Shown: positions 24,401 through 39,400 of the stretch, one piece after another
Layout of the letters: every line of letters begins with the position of its first letter
Position numbering within the stretch: the first letter of the stretch is position 1
Source: Siphonodentalium dalli
Lineage: Eukaryota > Mollusca > Scaphopoda > Gadilida > Siphonodentaliidae
Direction of reading: 5' to 3'
Assembly: GCA_032622095.1 (NCBI GenBank)
Contig: CP136067.1
Coordinates: 62,194,893 to 62,258,892, forward strand
DNA length: 64,000 nucleotides
The notes under the pieces: generated by a model
Databases searched by the model: none
Told to the model about the DNA's origin: nothing
What the model saw: the letters and a program-made list of their open reading frames with translations, nothing else
Position numbers and translations under genes: made by a program

Positions 24401-27400
24401 GCCCACGGGCATCAGAACTTGTGTCCGCGCTTTCCCTGAGGAGTTACCGCCCATAGTTGACAAACCTCTATTTGATTGTACTCTGTTGTCCTCTTGTATC
24501 ATTCCAGATAACTGCATGTGGTTTTCATAGTCGTGTTGACCGTTGTCAGTTTAGTCAGAGAAGGAAATTTTGACAGGGTCGGACATATATTTTGACACTG
24601 GGGTGGGGGGCAAATTGTTTGCAAAATAAAATTTTGATTGACATTCATATATTTAAGTTTATGTATTTCCCGAACGAAAACAAACTCATACCGGAAAGGA
24701 TTTTTGAAATCCGAGAAGAAATGCAAGAGTTACGGGCCCTCAAAGTTTGCAATTTGGGCCCATGTGCTTGATAACACATCTCCTCCGAAGATGTCGAAGT
24801 TGGGATGTCAGCTGATACGCCAATGTGTGCGGACTGAAGAGGGCACGCGGCTGGCCAAATTTTGCCAGTATCGGTTCATTATTGTGGGTCTGGGGAGGGG
24901 TGGTCCGTGGTACCAATTTTTAATTCTTCTCGGAATCAGATGAAACTTGGAATATAACATCTGCAACATCAGCCGATCTAGAAACTGGAAGAATTTCGAA
25001 AATCCATCGAAAACTAAAAGAATCGCGGGCCCTCAAACTTTGCAATTTTGGGCCCATGTGCTTGATAACACATCTCCTCCGAAGATATCGAACATAGGAT
25101 GTCATCTGATACGAAAATGCGTACGGACTGGAGACGGCACGCGGTGGGCCAAATTTTGCCAGTGTCGGTTCATTATTGTGGGTCTGGGGAGGGGTGGTCC
25201 GTGGTGCCGAATTTTAATTCTTCTCGGAATCAGATGAAACTTGGAATATAATATCTGCAACATCAGCCGATCTCGAAGCTGAACACAGATCGTAAATACG
25301 TTGGAAAATGGCGGAGATTTTGGCCGTACAAGTTTGAATTTGGGCCCATATGCTTTCCAATAATCAAAGTGTTATCCGTCTCCAAATCAGATGAAATTTA
25401 TACTATGCAATCTATGTCAGCCGCAAATCACAAAACTGGAAACAACTTTAAAATACGTTGGAAACTGACGAAGTTACGGGGCCTCAAACTTAGCAGTTTG
25501 TGCCAGGGGTTGATGTTTTCCCAATCCCGTCACCCAATTTCGAGGCAGGGGTGGGGTCACGTCCAAACACTTGAGATCAACCTACACATATTAGGACAAC
25601 ATATAATCACCATACTTCATATTTTCCGTCCATAAACTGCGATTCTTTCCACTCATGATTGATCCTATTATTATACTTCCATGGTGTAACCAAGGAAGTA
25701 TATTGTTTTTCTACTGCGGCCGTTTTCTGTTTTATTGGAAATACTCAGAAACTAATGGGAGGAGGACCGCGAAATCTCTAGCGAATGAAGGCATCTAAGG
25801 TCTACTAAAAATAATGGTATCCGGATGTTGGTCCAATATCTTTTGACAGAGTTATGGCCCTTTTTCGATTATTTTTCATTATTATTATTATTATTATACT
25901 ACAGTATTTTTCAACGCCCAAATCTCGGAATGTATTAGTACTAGAAAACTCAAGTTTGGTAAGTATGTTGGGGTAAATGAGTTCTATGCCTTTGGCTCAT
26001 AACGGATATTGTCCGCATTTACCCCGTGGAGTTATCTCCCTTTATATGAAAAAATGTCATTTTATTATCTCGGAAATTATAAGGAGCAGAGCATCGAAAA
26101 TTGGACTGTATGCACATCTCGATATGCCCTACTGCCCACGGGCATCAGAACTTGTGTCCGCGCTTTCCCTGAGGAGTTACCGCCCATAGTTGACAAACCT
26201 CTATTTGATTGTACTCTGTTGTCCTCTTGTATCATTCCAGATAACTGCATGTGGTTTTCATAGTCGTGTTGACCGTTGTCAGTTTAGTCAGAGAAGGAAA
26301 TTTTGACAGGGTCGGACATATATTTTGACACTGGGGTGGGGGGCAAATTGTTTGCAAAATAAAATTTTGATTGACATTCATATATTTAAGTTTATGTATT
26401 TCCCGAACGAAAACAAACTCATACCGGAAAGGATTTTTGAAATCCGAGAAGAAATGCAAGAGTTACGGGCCCTCAAAGTTTGCAATTTGGGCCCATGTGC
26501 TTGATAACACATCTCCTCCGAAGATGTCGAAGTTGGGATGTCAGCTGATACGCCAATGTGCGCGGACTGAAGAGGGCACGCGGCTGGCCAAATTTTGCCA
26601 GTATCGGTTCATTATTGTGGGTCTGGGGAGGGGTGGTCCGTGGTACCAATTTTTAATTCTTCTCGGAATCAGATGAAACTTGGAATATAACATCTGCAAC
26701 ATCAGCCGATCTAGAAACTGGAAGAATTTCGAAAATCCATCGAAAACTAAAAGAATCGCGGGCCCTCAAACTTTGCAATTTTGGGCCCATGTGCTTGATA
26801 ACACATCTCCTCCGAAGATATCGAACATAGGATGTCATCTGATACGAAAATGCGTACGGACTGGAGACGGCACGCGGTGGGCCAAATTTTGCCAGTGTCG
26901 GTTCATTATTGTGGGTCTGGGGAGGGGTGGTCCGTGGTGCCGAATTTTAATTCTTCTCGGAATCAGATGAAACTTGGAATATAATATCTGCAACATCAGC
27001 CGATCTCGAAGCTGAACACAGATCGTAAATACGTTGGAAAATGGCGGAGATTTTGGCCGTACAAGTTTGAATTTGGGCCCATATGCTTTCCAATAATCAA
27101 AGTGTTATCCGTCTCCAAATCAGATGAAATTTATACTATGCAATCTATGTCAGCCGCAAATCACAAAACTGGAAACAACTTTAAAATACGTTGGAAACTG
27201 ACGAAGTTACGGGGCCTCAAACTTAGCAGTTTGTGCCAGGGGTTGATGTTTTCCCAATCCCGTCACCCAATTTCGAGGCAGGGGTGGGGTCACGTCCAAA
27301 CACTTGAGATCAACCTACACATATTAGGACAACATATAATCACCATACTTCATATTTTCCGTCCATAAACTGCGATTCTTTCCACTCATGATTGATCCTA

Positions 27401-30400
27401 TTATTATACTTCCATGGTGTAACCAAGGAAGTATATTGTTTTTCTACTGCGGCCGTTTTCTGTTTAATTGGAAATACTCAGAAACTAATGGGAGGAGGAC
27501 CGCGAAATCTCTAGCGAATGAAGGCATCTAAGGTCTACTAAAAATAATGGTATCCGGATGTTGGTCCAATATCTTTTGACAGAGTTATGGCCCTTTTTCG
27601 ATTATTTTTCATTATTATTATTATTATTATACTACAGTATTTTTCAACGCCCAAATCTCGGAATGTATTAGTACTAGAAAACTCAAGTTTGGTAAGTATG
27701 TTGGGGTAAATGAGTTCTATGCCTTTGGCTCATAACGGATATTGTCCGCATTTACCCCGTGGAGTTATCTCCCTTTATATGAAAAAATGTCATTTTATTA
27801 TCTCGGAAATTATAAGGAGCAGAGCATCGAAAATTGGACTGTATGCACATCTCGATATGCCCTACTGCCCACGGGCATCAGAACTTGTGTCCGCGCTTTC
27901 CCTGAGGAGTTACCGCCCATAGTTGACAAACCTCTATTTGATTGTACTCTGTTGTCCTCTTGTATCATTCCAGATAACTGCATGTGGTTTTCATAGTCGT
28001 GTTGACCGTTGTCAGTTTAGTCAGAGAAGGAAATTTTGACAGGGTCGGACATATATTTTGACACTGGGGTGGGGGGCAAATTGTTTGCAAAATAAAATTT
28101 TGATTGACATTCATATATTTAAGTTTATGTATTTCCCGAACGAAAACAAACTCATATCGGAAAGGATTTTTGAAATCCGAGAAGAAATGCAAGAGTTACG
28201 GGCCCTCAAAGTTTGCAATTTGGGCCCATGTGCTTGATAACACATCTCCTCCGAAGATTCAGATTATGCTACACGCGAAACGAAGATGACTTTTGGGAAA
28301 TCCAGAGTCCAAAACGGATCCAAATCGACCTGTCCCAGAAAAGTCGTTCATTTTGTTTTCACTTTTTGAAAAAGGCTCCAATATTTCAACCAAAACTTTT
28401 GGACTTAGAACATTATTTTTTTCTCAGTCAAGTGAAACGAGCTCTTCAAAATAATTCCGCTTATATATATAATATATATTATCTATATATACGCCAAAAA
28501 TTTGTCACTCCCCTCTCTCCTTCCTCCGGCTACCCCATCCCCCTTGGGATGGAACCTACCTCCGATTCGAATACACCCGTCTTGCCGCGGGCCAGTCTCA
28601 ATCCTCTACCAGAGTACTGATAGAACGCCCGTCGAATTCCAACAATCATTTCCAGAGTGGTATATTGGTACGAGTTCATATCGGAGCCGTTATAAAGCAA
28701 ATAACTTGGATTTTAATATAAACCCACCTATTCGTAAATTGTGTAGCCCATGGTGTGTGGTAAATTATCATTTTATCGTGTATAGTGTGTCATGAGCTAT
28801 CTGCGTGCGTGCATTCCACTTTTGCATCTTCAACGCATTGCATATCATATACAACCAAACAAAATACAAGCATTACATTAATTTGATCAAACAAACCTTA
28901 GTTATGCGGTGTATATTTCTACTAACGTAATGACGACGTATAGCCAATTATTCCATTTGCGATAACAACGATAAACACATAGAAACATGCAAACATCATC
29001 ATTTTCGTAAGAACAATTTGTATATTGTTATAAACCGTAGTATACTGCTGATAGACATTTAATTCTTTCCGTTAGTATATGTCTGCTGAATTGGAAATGA
29101 CTCCTTTTATACTTTCGCAAAATAAAACACCACTGATAGTTTCGTTCACCGTCATTTAAGACTTGTCAAAAAGCAAACGTGAAACAACCGCTCATTATTC
29201 CTACCATAAAGGAATCTACTTATAGAGAACGCTCTTTTCTGTTCAATTACGTTCAAACTCTTTGTGTGTTGTTGTTAATCACTCATTATATTCTTCGGAC
29301 CGAACGTTCATTAAGCGCGCTTCATGTTATATATGCGAAAACCGACCCATGTGTTTATTGTTTTATATCCGATTCAATAACACATCGACGTTTATATTCT
29401 AGTTATTTATCGAATATAAAAAGCATCTTTACATTATCTTTAGTTTGGTATTATTCGTATTTGATGATTAAAATACACCAAAGCATGTTAAAAAAAAGAA
29501 GAAAAAAAAAGATAATTTGACGGGATTCGAACTCACGTCGCAATAAAACACAAACTAAAGGTTTGACGCTCTCACCACTCGGCTACGCACTGCGCTGTTA
29601 ATTTATAAGAAAATATATTAGTATTAAATATATAGGCATATAACTGTGTATATTTAAACTTTATATCCAAACTGATTGAAATGCGTGACTATATATACCC
29701 CTTTCCGCTATACGGGGAACGGGAAAATGCACCTATTCTTCCCACCGAATCCAAACGGGCTAATTAAAGAGCAAGGTAATGCCGTAGCAGGTACATTTGA
29801 ATATTCTATTCAAGCCCCCCCCCCAAATCTTGACCGCTATACTTTAAAAGTAACCTACCCAACGGAGAATGCAAGATGGGGTGGGTTGAGACTTTTGGTA
29901 AATTCCACCGAAAATCTAAAGTGCCATTTTCGAATTTTCAGATGGATCGGTTTACTCGTGACAACGCTATCTACTACATATTTTGGGACTTCTGTCTGTT
30001 TGTCTGTTATGTATGGCCGGGAAAACAGCCGGACGGATTTCGACGAAATTTGATATCTAGGGATACTTTTGTCCGGGGAGTGTTTTTGACCCCGACCTGG
30101 TCATGACTTTAAAAATGGTCAATTCAATGTCAAATCGTGTAAAACGGATGGATTTCCACGAAATTTGATACCTGAGGGTACGTTTGTCCGGGGAGTGTTT
30201 TGGACCGGTAAAACTGTGTCCCAGACCTGAAATTGACCTTTAAAATGGTCAATTCAAGGTCAAATCGCGCCTTTCGACGGGATTTTGATGAAATTTATAC
30301 CTAGGGGTAATTTTGTCGTGGGAATGTTTTACACGGGTCAAATCGAGACCCCGACCTGACCTTGACCTTCAAAATTGTCAATAGGGAAAACAGGACGGAC

Positions 30401-33400
30401 GAAGTCTGGTCACCCTGCTAGTATAATATAAATATTTATGCTTAAGTAGTCTATCACTAACCTAATTGTAGCCCCAAATCCAAACGTGCTAATAAAGATC
30501 TAGTTTAATGCAGGAGCATGTACGTCGGTATACTGTAGTTACGCCTCCAAGATGTATGCTCAGCGGAGAGCTTGCGTCGGGTGGGTTCAGACTTGGCAAA
30601 TTCCACCGCAAACAAATGTGGAAAATTACTTAAAAAATAAAACTTTGAGACAACGAGAGGCCGATCACGATCGGCAGATGTTTAACCCATCCCTTGGCGA
30701 TAGTAAATTGTTATGATCAGAATCATAATCTTTTAATGTTGAATTATAGAGTATACTGTTATGATCTAAAGTAGTATATGACAAATGTACATAATAACCA
30801 GTAATAACACAAAATTATTGGAATGTATGAGTCAATATAGAAGGGTTAATATAACATCTAAACTCTAGAGCCTGTCACCACTATCATAGTGTAAGCAGTT
30901 CTATTCATGTTGTTGCAAATTGCCATGTGAGATATCAAAATATTATAATTATTTATTTAATGGAAAAGGTTAAAAGACATGGAATGGGTAAAAGGGGTTA
31001 AATCACCTATCTCTGCCCTGTTTGATCCAATGTAGTCCCATCATCCAAGGACTTAGAGAGCTCCATTGGTCTAGTTAAATAAATTCACATGGCTAAGTTG
31101 TGGTTAAAAAGATAGCTAAATCAATTTATCCAATAATTCACTAATCTGTGTCTCTTATACAGAGCTAACATATGAGGGCTACCCGGTATAAATAACTCTC
31201 AAAGCAATAAACTATATTGTCTTTTATCTTGCTCACAGAGAAGCAGGTATTCATTAATTGTAAGTTACTTGGGTTATAATCTGGATAATTCTTAGTTTAA
31301 AAAGGGCCATATCTCTGGTATAACAAATTGGATCTAACCCATATTCAAACTCGTTCTGTATTTTGAGTTGAGAAACTCACATACCAAATTTGGTTCCTAT
31401 CAGATGAAAAATGGTTGATTTATCGAAGTACATGTATGTGTGAATTATAGGTCAAAGGACCATAACTCCATTAAAAAAAATCCGATCAAACCCATATTCG
31501 AACTCAATCTGTATGTTGGTCTGAGAAACTCATACACCAAATTTGGTTCCAATCAGATAAAAAATGTTTGAGTTATGGCAGAATTAATGAATTCTAAGTC
31601 GAAAAAGGGCCATAACTCCGTAAAAAAAACTCGGATCAAACCCATATTCGAACTCGATCTGTATTTTGGGCTGAGAAACTCACATACCAAATTTGGTTCC
31701 GATCAGATAAAAAAATGTTTGAGTTATGGCAGAATTCATGAATTCTAAGTCGAAAAAGGGCCATAACTCCGTAAAAAAAAGTCGGATCAAACCCATATTC
31801 GAACTCGATCTGTATTTTGGGCCGAGAAACTCATACACCAAATTTGGTTCCAATCAGATAAAAAATGTTTGAGTTATGGCAGAATTAATGAATTCTAAGT
31901 CGAAAAAGGGCCATAACTCCGTAAAAAAAACTCGGATCAAACCCATATTCGAACTCGATCTGTATTTTGGGCTGAGAAACTCACATACCAAATTTGGTTC
32001 CGATCAGATAAAAAAATGTTTGAGTTATGGCAGAATTCATGAATTCTAAGTCGAAAAAGGGCCATAACTCCGTAAAAAAAAGTCGGATCAAACCCATATT
32101 CGAACTCGATCTGTATTTTGGGCCGAGAAACTCACATACCAAATTTGGTTCCGATCAGATAAAAAATGTTTGAGTTATGGCAGAATGCGTGAATTCTAAG
32201 TCGAAAAAGGGCCATAACTCTGTACAAAAAAGTCGGATCAAACCCATATTCGAACTCGATCTGTATTTTGGGCTGAAAACCCCATATACAATATTTGGTT
32301 TTGATCAGGTAAAAAATGTTTGAGTTATCGCATTACACGTAAAGTGTCTACGGACGGACAGACGGACGGACAGACGGACGGACAGACGGACGGACGAACG
32401 ACGAGTGGTCAATCCGGACAACGACACTATGTTTACCATACATGGTATGGGTAAACATAAAAATGTGTTGACGTGGTCAGAATATCCAGGTGCAACTTTC
32501 GAACGATTGTATAAGTTTTAGAGTGGACCGTTTAATCCTGGTAGCGCGTAACATTGTTAACGGGTGAAATATATTACTCAAATTAATATGATTTGCACCC
32601 TTTTGATATATATACATGCCGATTAATCTATAATCAGACACACCAAATTTCGTGACCGTTGAACAGGATTTGGGCATCCAGGGGAGCGGTTATAATTAGC
32701 CATAAAATGTATCCCTACTGAATACAAATGAACTAATTGCCTGGGTGAATGGTGACTCAGTTGGTCAGGACCATGATGCATTAGACAGTCATTAATCATC
32801 ATGACATAAACCTTTGGAGTATATTTAGTATTTATAAATGTCAATGCAAGTCCACCATCGGATCATTAAGCACCAATATGCATTCGAATGAAGAGGAATA
32901 CACATATACGCATGACACTCACATGGGATGGGATGGGATACCATGGAAGTATATCTGATTCCATGGAATCTGACCTCTAGTTTATTATTATTATTATTAA
33001 TTTTTTTATTTTTATTATAAAAGTTAAAAAAAATGAGAGGCATATTAAAAATTCATAGCAACCTATTAATATTTCACCACTAAAAAAAACAATCAATACC
33101 TGAACAACTATACAAGTGAGGGATGTATAGACCTGGATATAAAATATGATTGCTAATGATTGGATATAAAGGTTAATTTTCTTCTAAGCTGATCATTGGA
33201 AAGATACAATGTCTGTAAATAGTTTAAATATAATTAAAGTTATGGTTAATATTTTCAAAACCATTCAATCGATACCAAAATCTATACAGGTGAAGAATGT
33301 GTCATGATTATCACAGATGTGATTATTTATCGAGTGATCGTGCGAAAAATATTTAGCTATCACATTGTGTCAACAGGATTGGTGAAGGATGTTAATATAT

Positions 33401-36400
33401 TTAAGCAAATAAACCAAATGACCCTCACTATGCAGGTTAGGGGTGTATCATAAACTGTGCCAGAACTATAAACATAATCAATGCAAATATTTGAGTTATC
33501 AAATCGGATAGTAAAGGGTTAATCTTACCCAAACTAATGAACTGATAAACACAAAATAGTCAACAAAAAGCATGTCATTGGATTTAGAAACCCATACAAT
33601 AAGTCAGTCTCAAGAATCCCAGCACTGTTAATATTATCCTGCAGTCCAAATGCAATTGAGGGAATTTCAACGATGAATATTCAATTGGTCATTTATTGAA
33701 ACACTGACTGAACCTGGCTCAAAGTGTAAGCGATAATTTAATATATGTTTATCGGATAATATGTGAATGGGTTAATTTTAATCCCAAATCCATGCAAGTG
33801 AAAAGTGGATCACCATCAACATGGACATAGAATAGGAGAATGATCAAATAAAAAACATCTGAAGACCATATGATGTGTGGAGAGAGTTAATCATTTTCAA
33901 TGACATCATATAATGGAACTAAAGAATGTGTGGATTAATTTTTTCCTAAGATAAGACAACAGTGTCTCTGTAAACAAAATGTCTCTAAATAGCCATGTCT
34001 GTAAAAGATCCTTACAAATGAACAATGGACTATTCCTATTTATTCTTGTAGAATAGGTGTCTTATAGAGTGTTTAACTAATGCCATGAACCTGTTTCAAC
34101 AGGAGGTGGATTAACTTAATATTGCACAGAAAACAAAACTGGAATAAAGAGTCATCAATCACAGTTTGACAGATGATAAACATGTCTGCAAGCCAGCAGT
34201 CTTTAGCCAGTAGTATCAGGTGTCCATAGCTATAAATTGTCTCATTCAATAATACACACCTCAGTGCTGCCATTTTCTCTTAAAAATTCATAGTGCATGG
34301 CAAACAGGTATGAAATATAAAGGGCCATAACTCTGTTAAAATATATCGGATCAAACCCATATTCGAACTCGATCTGTATTTAGGGGTAAAAAATCCATAT
34401 ACCAAATTTGGAGTCGATCAGATGAAAAATGTTGTGAGTCATCCAGGCTTGGATGAATTCTATATAAAAGGGTTAAATAAACAATATCAAAATCCATACA
34501 AATGAAGAACGTGCTAAGAAAGACATAGGTAAGAAATATGAGGCAGATCAGAAGAAAATTGTTTGACTTATACAGGTGAGGTGTGTGTCATCATAAACCT
34601 ACATATCAAATATGAACACAATCGGACAAAAAATACATGAGTTATGGCATTGGATAGAACATGACCAGGTATGGATGGAAAGTGTTAATCATTTCTAAAC
34701 CGATCAACCGATCGATACCAAAAACTATACAGGTGAGGGGTGTGTCATCATAAACATGCACATAAAATTTGAACAGGATCTGATAAAAATAATTGAGTAA
34801 TCGAATCGGATAGCAAGTGTCTACGGACAAACGGACGGAGCGACGGTGTGGACAGATGGATGGACGAACGACGGATGGTTGATCCGGACATCGGCATTAT
34901 GTGTACCATACATGGTAAGGAGTTCAATCTGAAAAAAAAAAATATTTTTCTTTTTTCAAATTTAATTTTCTTCAAAAAAAGGGTCATAACTCCTTTAAAA
35001 TAAATCGGATCAAACCCATATTCGAACTTGATCTGTATTTTGGGCTGAGAAACTCACATACCAAATTTGGTTCCGATCAGATATAAACTGTTTCAGTTAT
35101 CGCATTATGCATAAAGTGTCTACGGGCGGACATACGGAAGGATGGACAGACAGATAGACGAACGACGAGTGGTCAATCTGGACATCGACACTATGTGTAC
35201 CATACTATGGCATGGGTACACATAAAAATTTACTCCCAAATAACATGTATAATCTTGGGCTGGGATCTACATGTACTCATATTGTGAACTAAATTATCAA
35301 AGAGCAAATATTAACAAATAAATATATTTCCTGAGTTGTTTGTTGAATGCTATACACAGTTCATTGCAAGAACATCAAAGTTACCACGATTTTAACAGGT
35401 GGAATCTGATGTCTACGGGAGTAGCCATGTGGATTAGCAGTTCATGATATAGGATCTAAAAGTGCTTCCAAAACCACTATGTCTATATTATGGCATATCC
35501 AAATACTCCAAATATGCCTGCATGTATCAAGTCTAGAGTGACGGAAGTCAATGTTATAGATATCATGTAAATGATCGACATTAGGCACACATCAAGATGA
35601 CTGGTCTGATATTAACACAACATTTGACAAAATTTTAGAGGCCAAGTTTACTATATGGAAGAGTAAACTGGGAAATACGTACAATTATTACCATTCGTGC
35701 ACACAGTCCTATTGAAATTCAACAAGTCATATGAATTTAAGAATTTGAAAGTGAACACTAAAACTTACACTTGAGAATGCCCCCTATTATTCATATATAG
35801 GCAGTACGCGCTATTCGTAGCGCTAGCTCGTTTAAGCGTGAAGTGATCCCTACTATGCATTCTCAGCATGCACACCCATTGTTCATATACAACGCATATA
35901 GCCAAAATTTACTCCAAAACATTTGATAAAGCAATCTCTCGGCGTGATTGAATAATGGACAATTTATTCCGCCGTGTTTAAGCACAGGCGCAAATATTCA
36001 ATCCGCATTGCACGCGAATGCATTTACAGATGAACCTCAATTGAGGCAAACTTAGCGGCGAGTGGAGTTTATGCTGAAAATGGACCACCTTCATTATGGC
36101 ACTGGTTGCTGATAATCACAGCAAAACTATCACTATTCTTGCTTTTGCAGGAAATGTTTCCATGTGGCATAGTTTTCATGTGCTGAGTGCAAGTGGGACA
36201 ATGTACTGAGATTTTATAGCTAATATGCATAAATATTTTTAGAGTCTGATGATACTAACTGATCAAATATAATAACATGATTTCATCTGACAACCTGTCA
36301 TTTTCAATATAGCAGGAGGGCCGCAATGGTTCGCCTTAAATGACCATATGCCTATTTGGTAAGGCCAAAAAAAATAAAATATTTGTTTCCTATTACGGTG

Positions 36401-39400
36401 CCAAAAAATTCCAGGTAGGTAGGTAGGGTTTTTTTTTGTTTTGGTAATATTTTTTTATTTTTTCCCCGAACAGTTAAGAAGTACATTAACCCTTTACCCA
36501 ATAAACCGGCCAAAACCGGCCAAATAAAGCTTCAACAGCCTAAAATATCTTCGGTCTGTCTCAATAGAACCATACAAATATGGATATCATTGGAACCGGC
36601 TCCTCGACCACAGTGTGATAGTTACAATTATGCCCTGTGCCAATGCATTCTCTTATATATGCGAGTCGACCATAGGTCGCCTCGCATATATAAGAGAATG
36701 CAGTGGCCTAAAACAATCTTTTTTTAACACTTTTTACCATTTTTTCTTACATTCTTTAACAATTTTATAATTTTTAATGTGTTAAGCCAATGCATTCTCT
36801 TATATATGCGAGGCGACCTATGGTCGACTCGCATATATAAGAGAATGCATTGGCACAGGGCCCTTCTGTTGGGTAAAGGGTTAATGCTTACTCTTTATAC
36901 TTGTGTTAAGGCTGTCCATGTATATTGCAAGTAAACAGTTAATTAGAGCTGGGACGGTTATGCGGTTAACCGGTTAACCACCAACTATGGCCGTGACCGG
37001 TCACGGATTTGCCGTGGTCGGTTAACCGTAACATCACTATTATAGTGTATGATCACTGTGATGGTCAGCTATAACTCGTATTCAGTATTATCATCAGGAA
37101 GATAATTGTTTTTGTTATCAACGACTAGTTATTTCTTGAGACTCCCGGCCCTTCAATCCACCCCCCCCCCCCCCCCCCGGACAACATCACAGTGGCATCG
37201 TGCTAATGGTAGAGACTGTTCAAAACCCGCTAGACAATTCAACGTTGATATGAAGGAAGCATATAAAATGACGACGATGTACGCAGACAGCTTGTTCTAG
37301 ACAGTTACCGTCCACATGGCACAACTTATCACCCTCGACGAATTTGCAAGCCGTGACACTGACATCGTTACTGTGTCCCCGGAGGTAGGCTTGATTAATT
37401 AGCATTTAATTAGCATTACTCCAACTAAATTTGGGTGTGAACTCATTACACAACTATTGTGTTTTCAAATTGATCCCAAGAAAATATAAATTGAGCCCAA
37501 TAATTTACACGAGCAGTCCTGCTTTCTATGATATACTTTTAAAAGTTGCCACGTTCTCTGGTGTTAATTCGTTTACAATCTTTGTGGCTCAATTGCCGTT
37601 AATTAATCTTGGATTATTTCATTTTAACATGAGGCAATATATATATCAGAGCAGCTAATATTTATATTAAATCATTTTTGAACCATTACATTTAAAATAG
37701 TATCAGATAATGAGTTTTTCCATTCGAATATTAATCCACCTCGAATTTATAGAGTTATTGTTCTTGTTGCAGAACGTACATAATACGGTCACGAAAAACC
37801 CATAACCGTCCCAGCTCTACAGTTAATGTAGCACAATAATATGATAAGTATTGTCAATGTGAACAAACAAATGCCACCCAGGCACTCAATTAGGCAGCTC
37901 TCTTGTAATTATTCTCTCAGTTTAGATTGTGGTGGCACATCTTTCTCAGAGCACAATATTGACATATCAACAGGCCCAAGACATACACTATTACTTTATA
38001 ATAACATAACTTGTATGATATTAATTCAAACCTCACTTAAATATTTGGTCATACACCTCAGGACCTAAGACACATATCTCACATGCACCTCAGACACATT
38101 GCACAGGGTGTAAATGTTCCTCAGACATCCCTCAACTGCACTGAAATATAAAGTCCCACACCACACTGAAAATGGTACCACAGGCCACACCTTGACTGAG
38201 GTACCACACCTCAGCATTCAAATTGGCATATGCATGCTTGTAAGTTTTATATACCCAAACAAACCAGTAGATAATTTCATGTGCTTTTTAGTGCCGATCC
38301 CAGAAGGGTGTTTGATATGGTAGACATGCAGTCATCTTTATACTGTCTGTGTACATACTAGTAACTATGCCTGAACACTATGAATCCTTGATTGACTGGG
38401 GAGAGGAACTTGAAATTCTGATATAGAAAGTCTTCTACATGTATATTGCTCTCTAGCAGATAAGACTTCTTCCCATAAGACATGGGAGTTGAACAAACAA
38501 GATTACCACAGGCAGGTTTTAAAGACTGCAGATTTATTGGTGAGATTGGGATTCATCTGCAACCACACAATGGACATGTATTTTAATAGAAGTAAATTGT
38601 TTTTGAAAATTCCATCTAAAATTATTGCTGCTTAATGTAAACATAGTATATAGTATATATTTAACGATTTTGATGTGTTTACATGCCAATGACATGCATT
38701 AAAAAAAAATTAAAAATTAAAAAAAAAAAAATTGTTTTTTTTTTGGGTTGAACTTTTTTGATTTGGGTTGAAATTTGAAGAAAAAAAGTCCAGGTCGGCC
38801 CAATTTCGGCAGGTCGGTCGGGTAACCGGAAACACAGATGTTTTATTTTTTGGCCTAAGCCTTAATTGTTATCAAGCGTCATTTAGGAGTCATTTTCAAG
38901 ATTGGTTGTTGTTTCAATAAACATATAGAGATTGATTTCCGAAGGCTTTATGTGCATTAGATAGGCAGCTCTTGATGCCGTAATAAGTGAAGGTTTTTTC
39001 ACTAGTAGACCTACTTGCATCTGTACATGGGTTCCTAAGAGTTTGTCAGAATGATTATATACAGTATATCTCGTACATGGGTTCATAAGAGTTTGTCTGA
39101 ATGGTTAAATATAGTGTATCTCGTACATGTGTTCATAAGAGTTTATCTGAAATTCTGAATGATTATATATAGCGTATCTCGTACATGGGTTCATAAAGGG
39201 TTTGTCTTGTATATTGTGTATCTCGTAGATGGGTTCATAAGAGTTTGTTTGAATGATTATATATAGTGTAACTCGTACATGGGTTCATAAGAGTTTGTTT
39301 GAATGATTATATGTACTGTATCTCGTAAATTGATTCATAAGAGTTTGTTTGAATTATTATATGCACTGTATCTCGTACATAGGTTCATAAGGGTTTGTCT

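Noticed and set aside
23938-28258. Repeated ORFs of 61-101 codons as a duplicated gene family
   Set aside because: They overlap on both strands, contain no recognisable motif and start mid-repeat. Repetition is explained by the 1,733-bp duplication.
29179-29520. 113-codon plus frame
   Set aside because: Hydrophobic and Ser/Tyr-rich but unrecognised, in AT-rich intron sequence ending in an A-rich tract next to a SINE.
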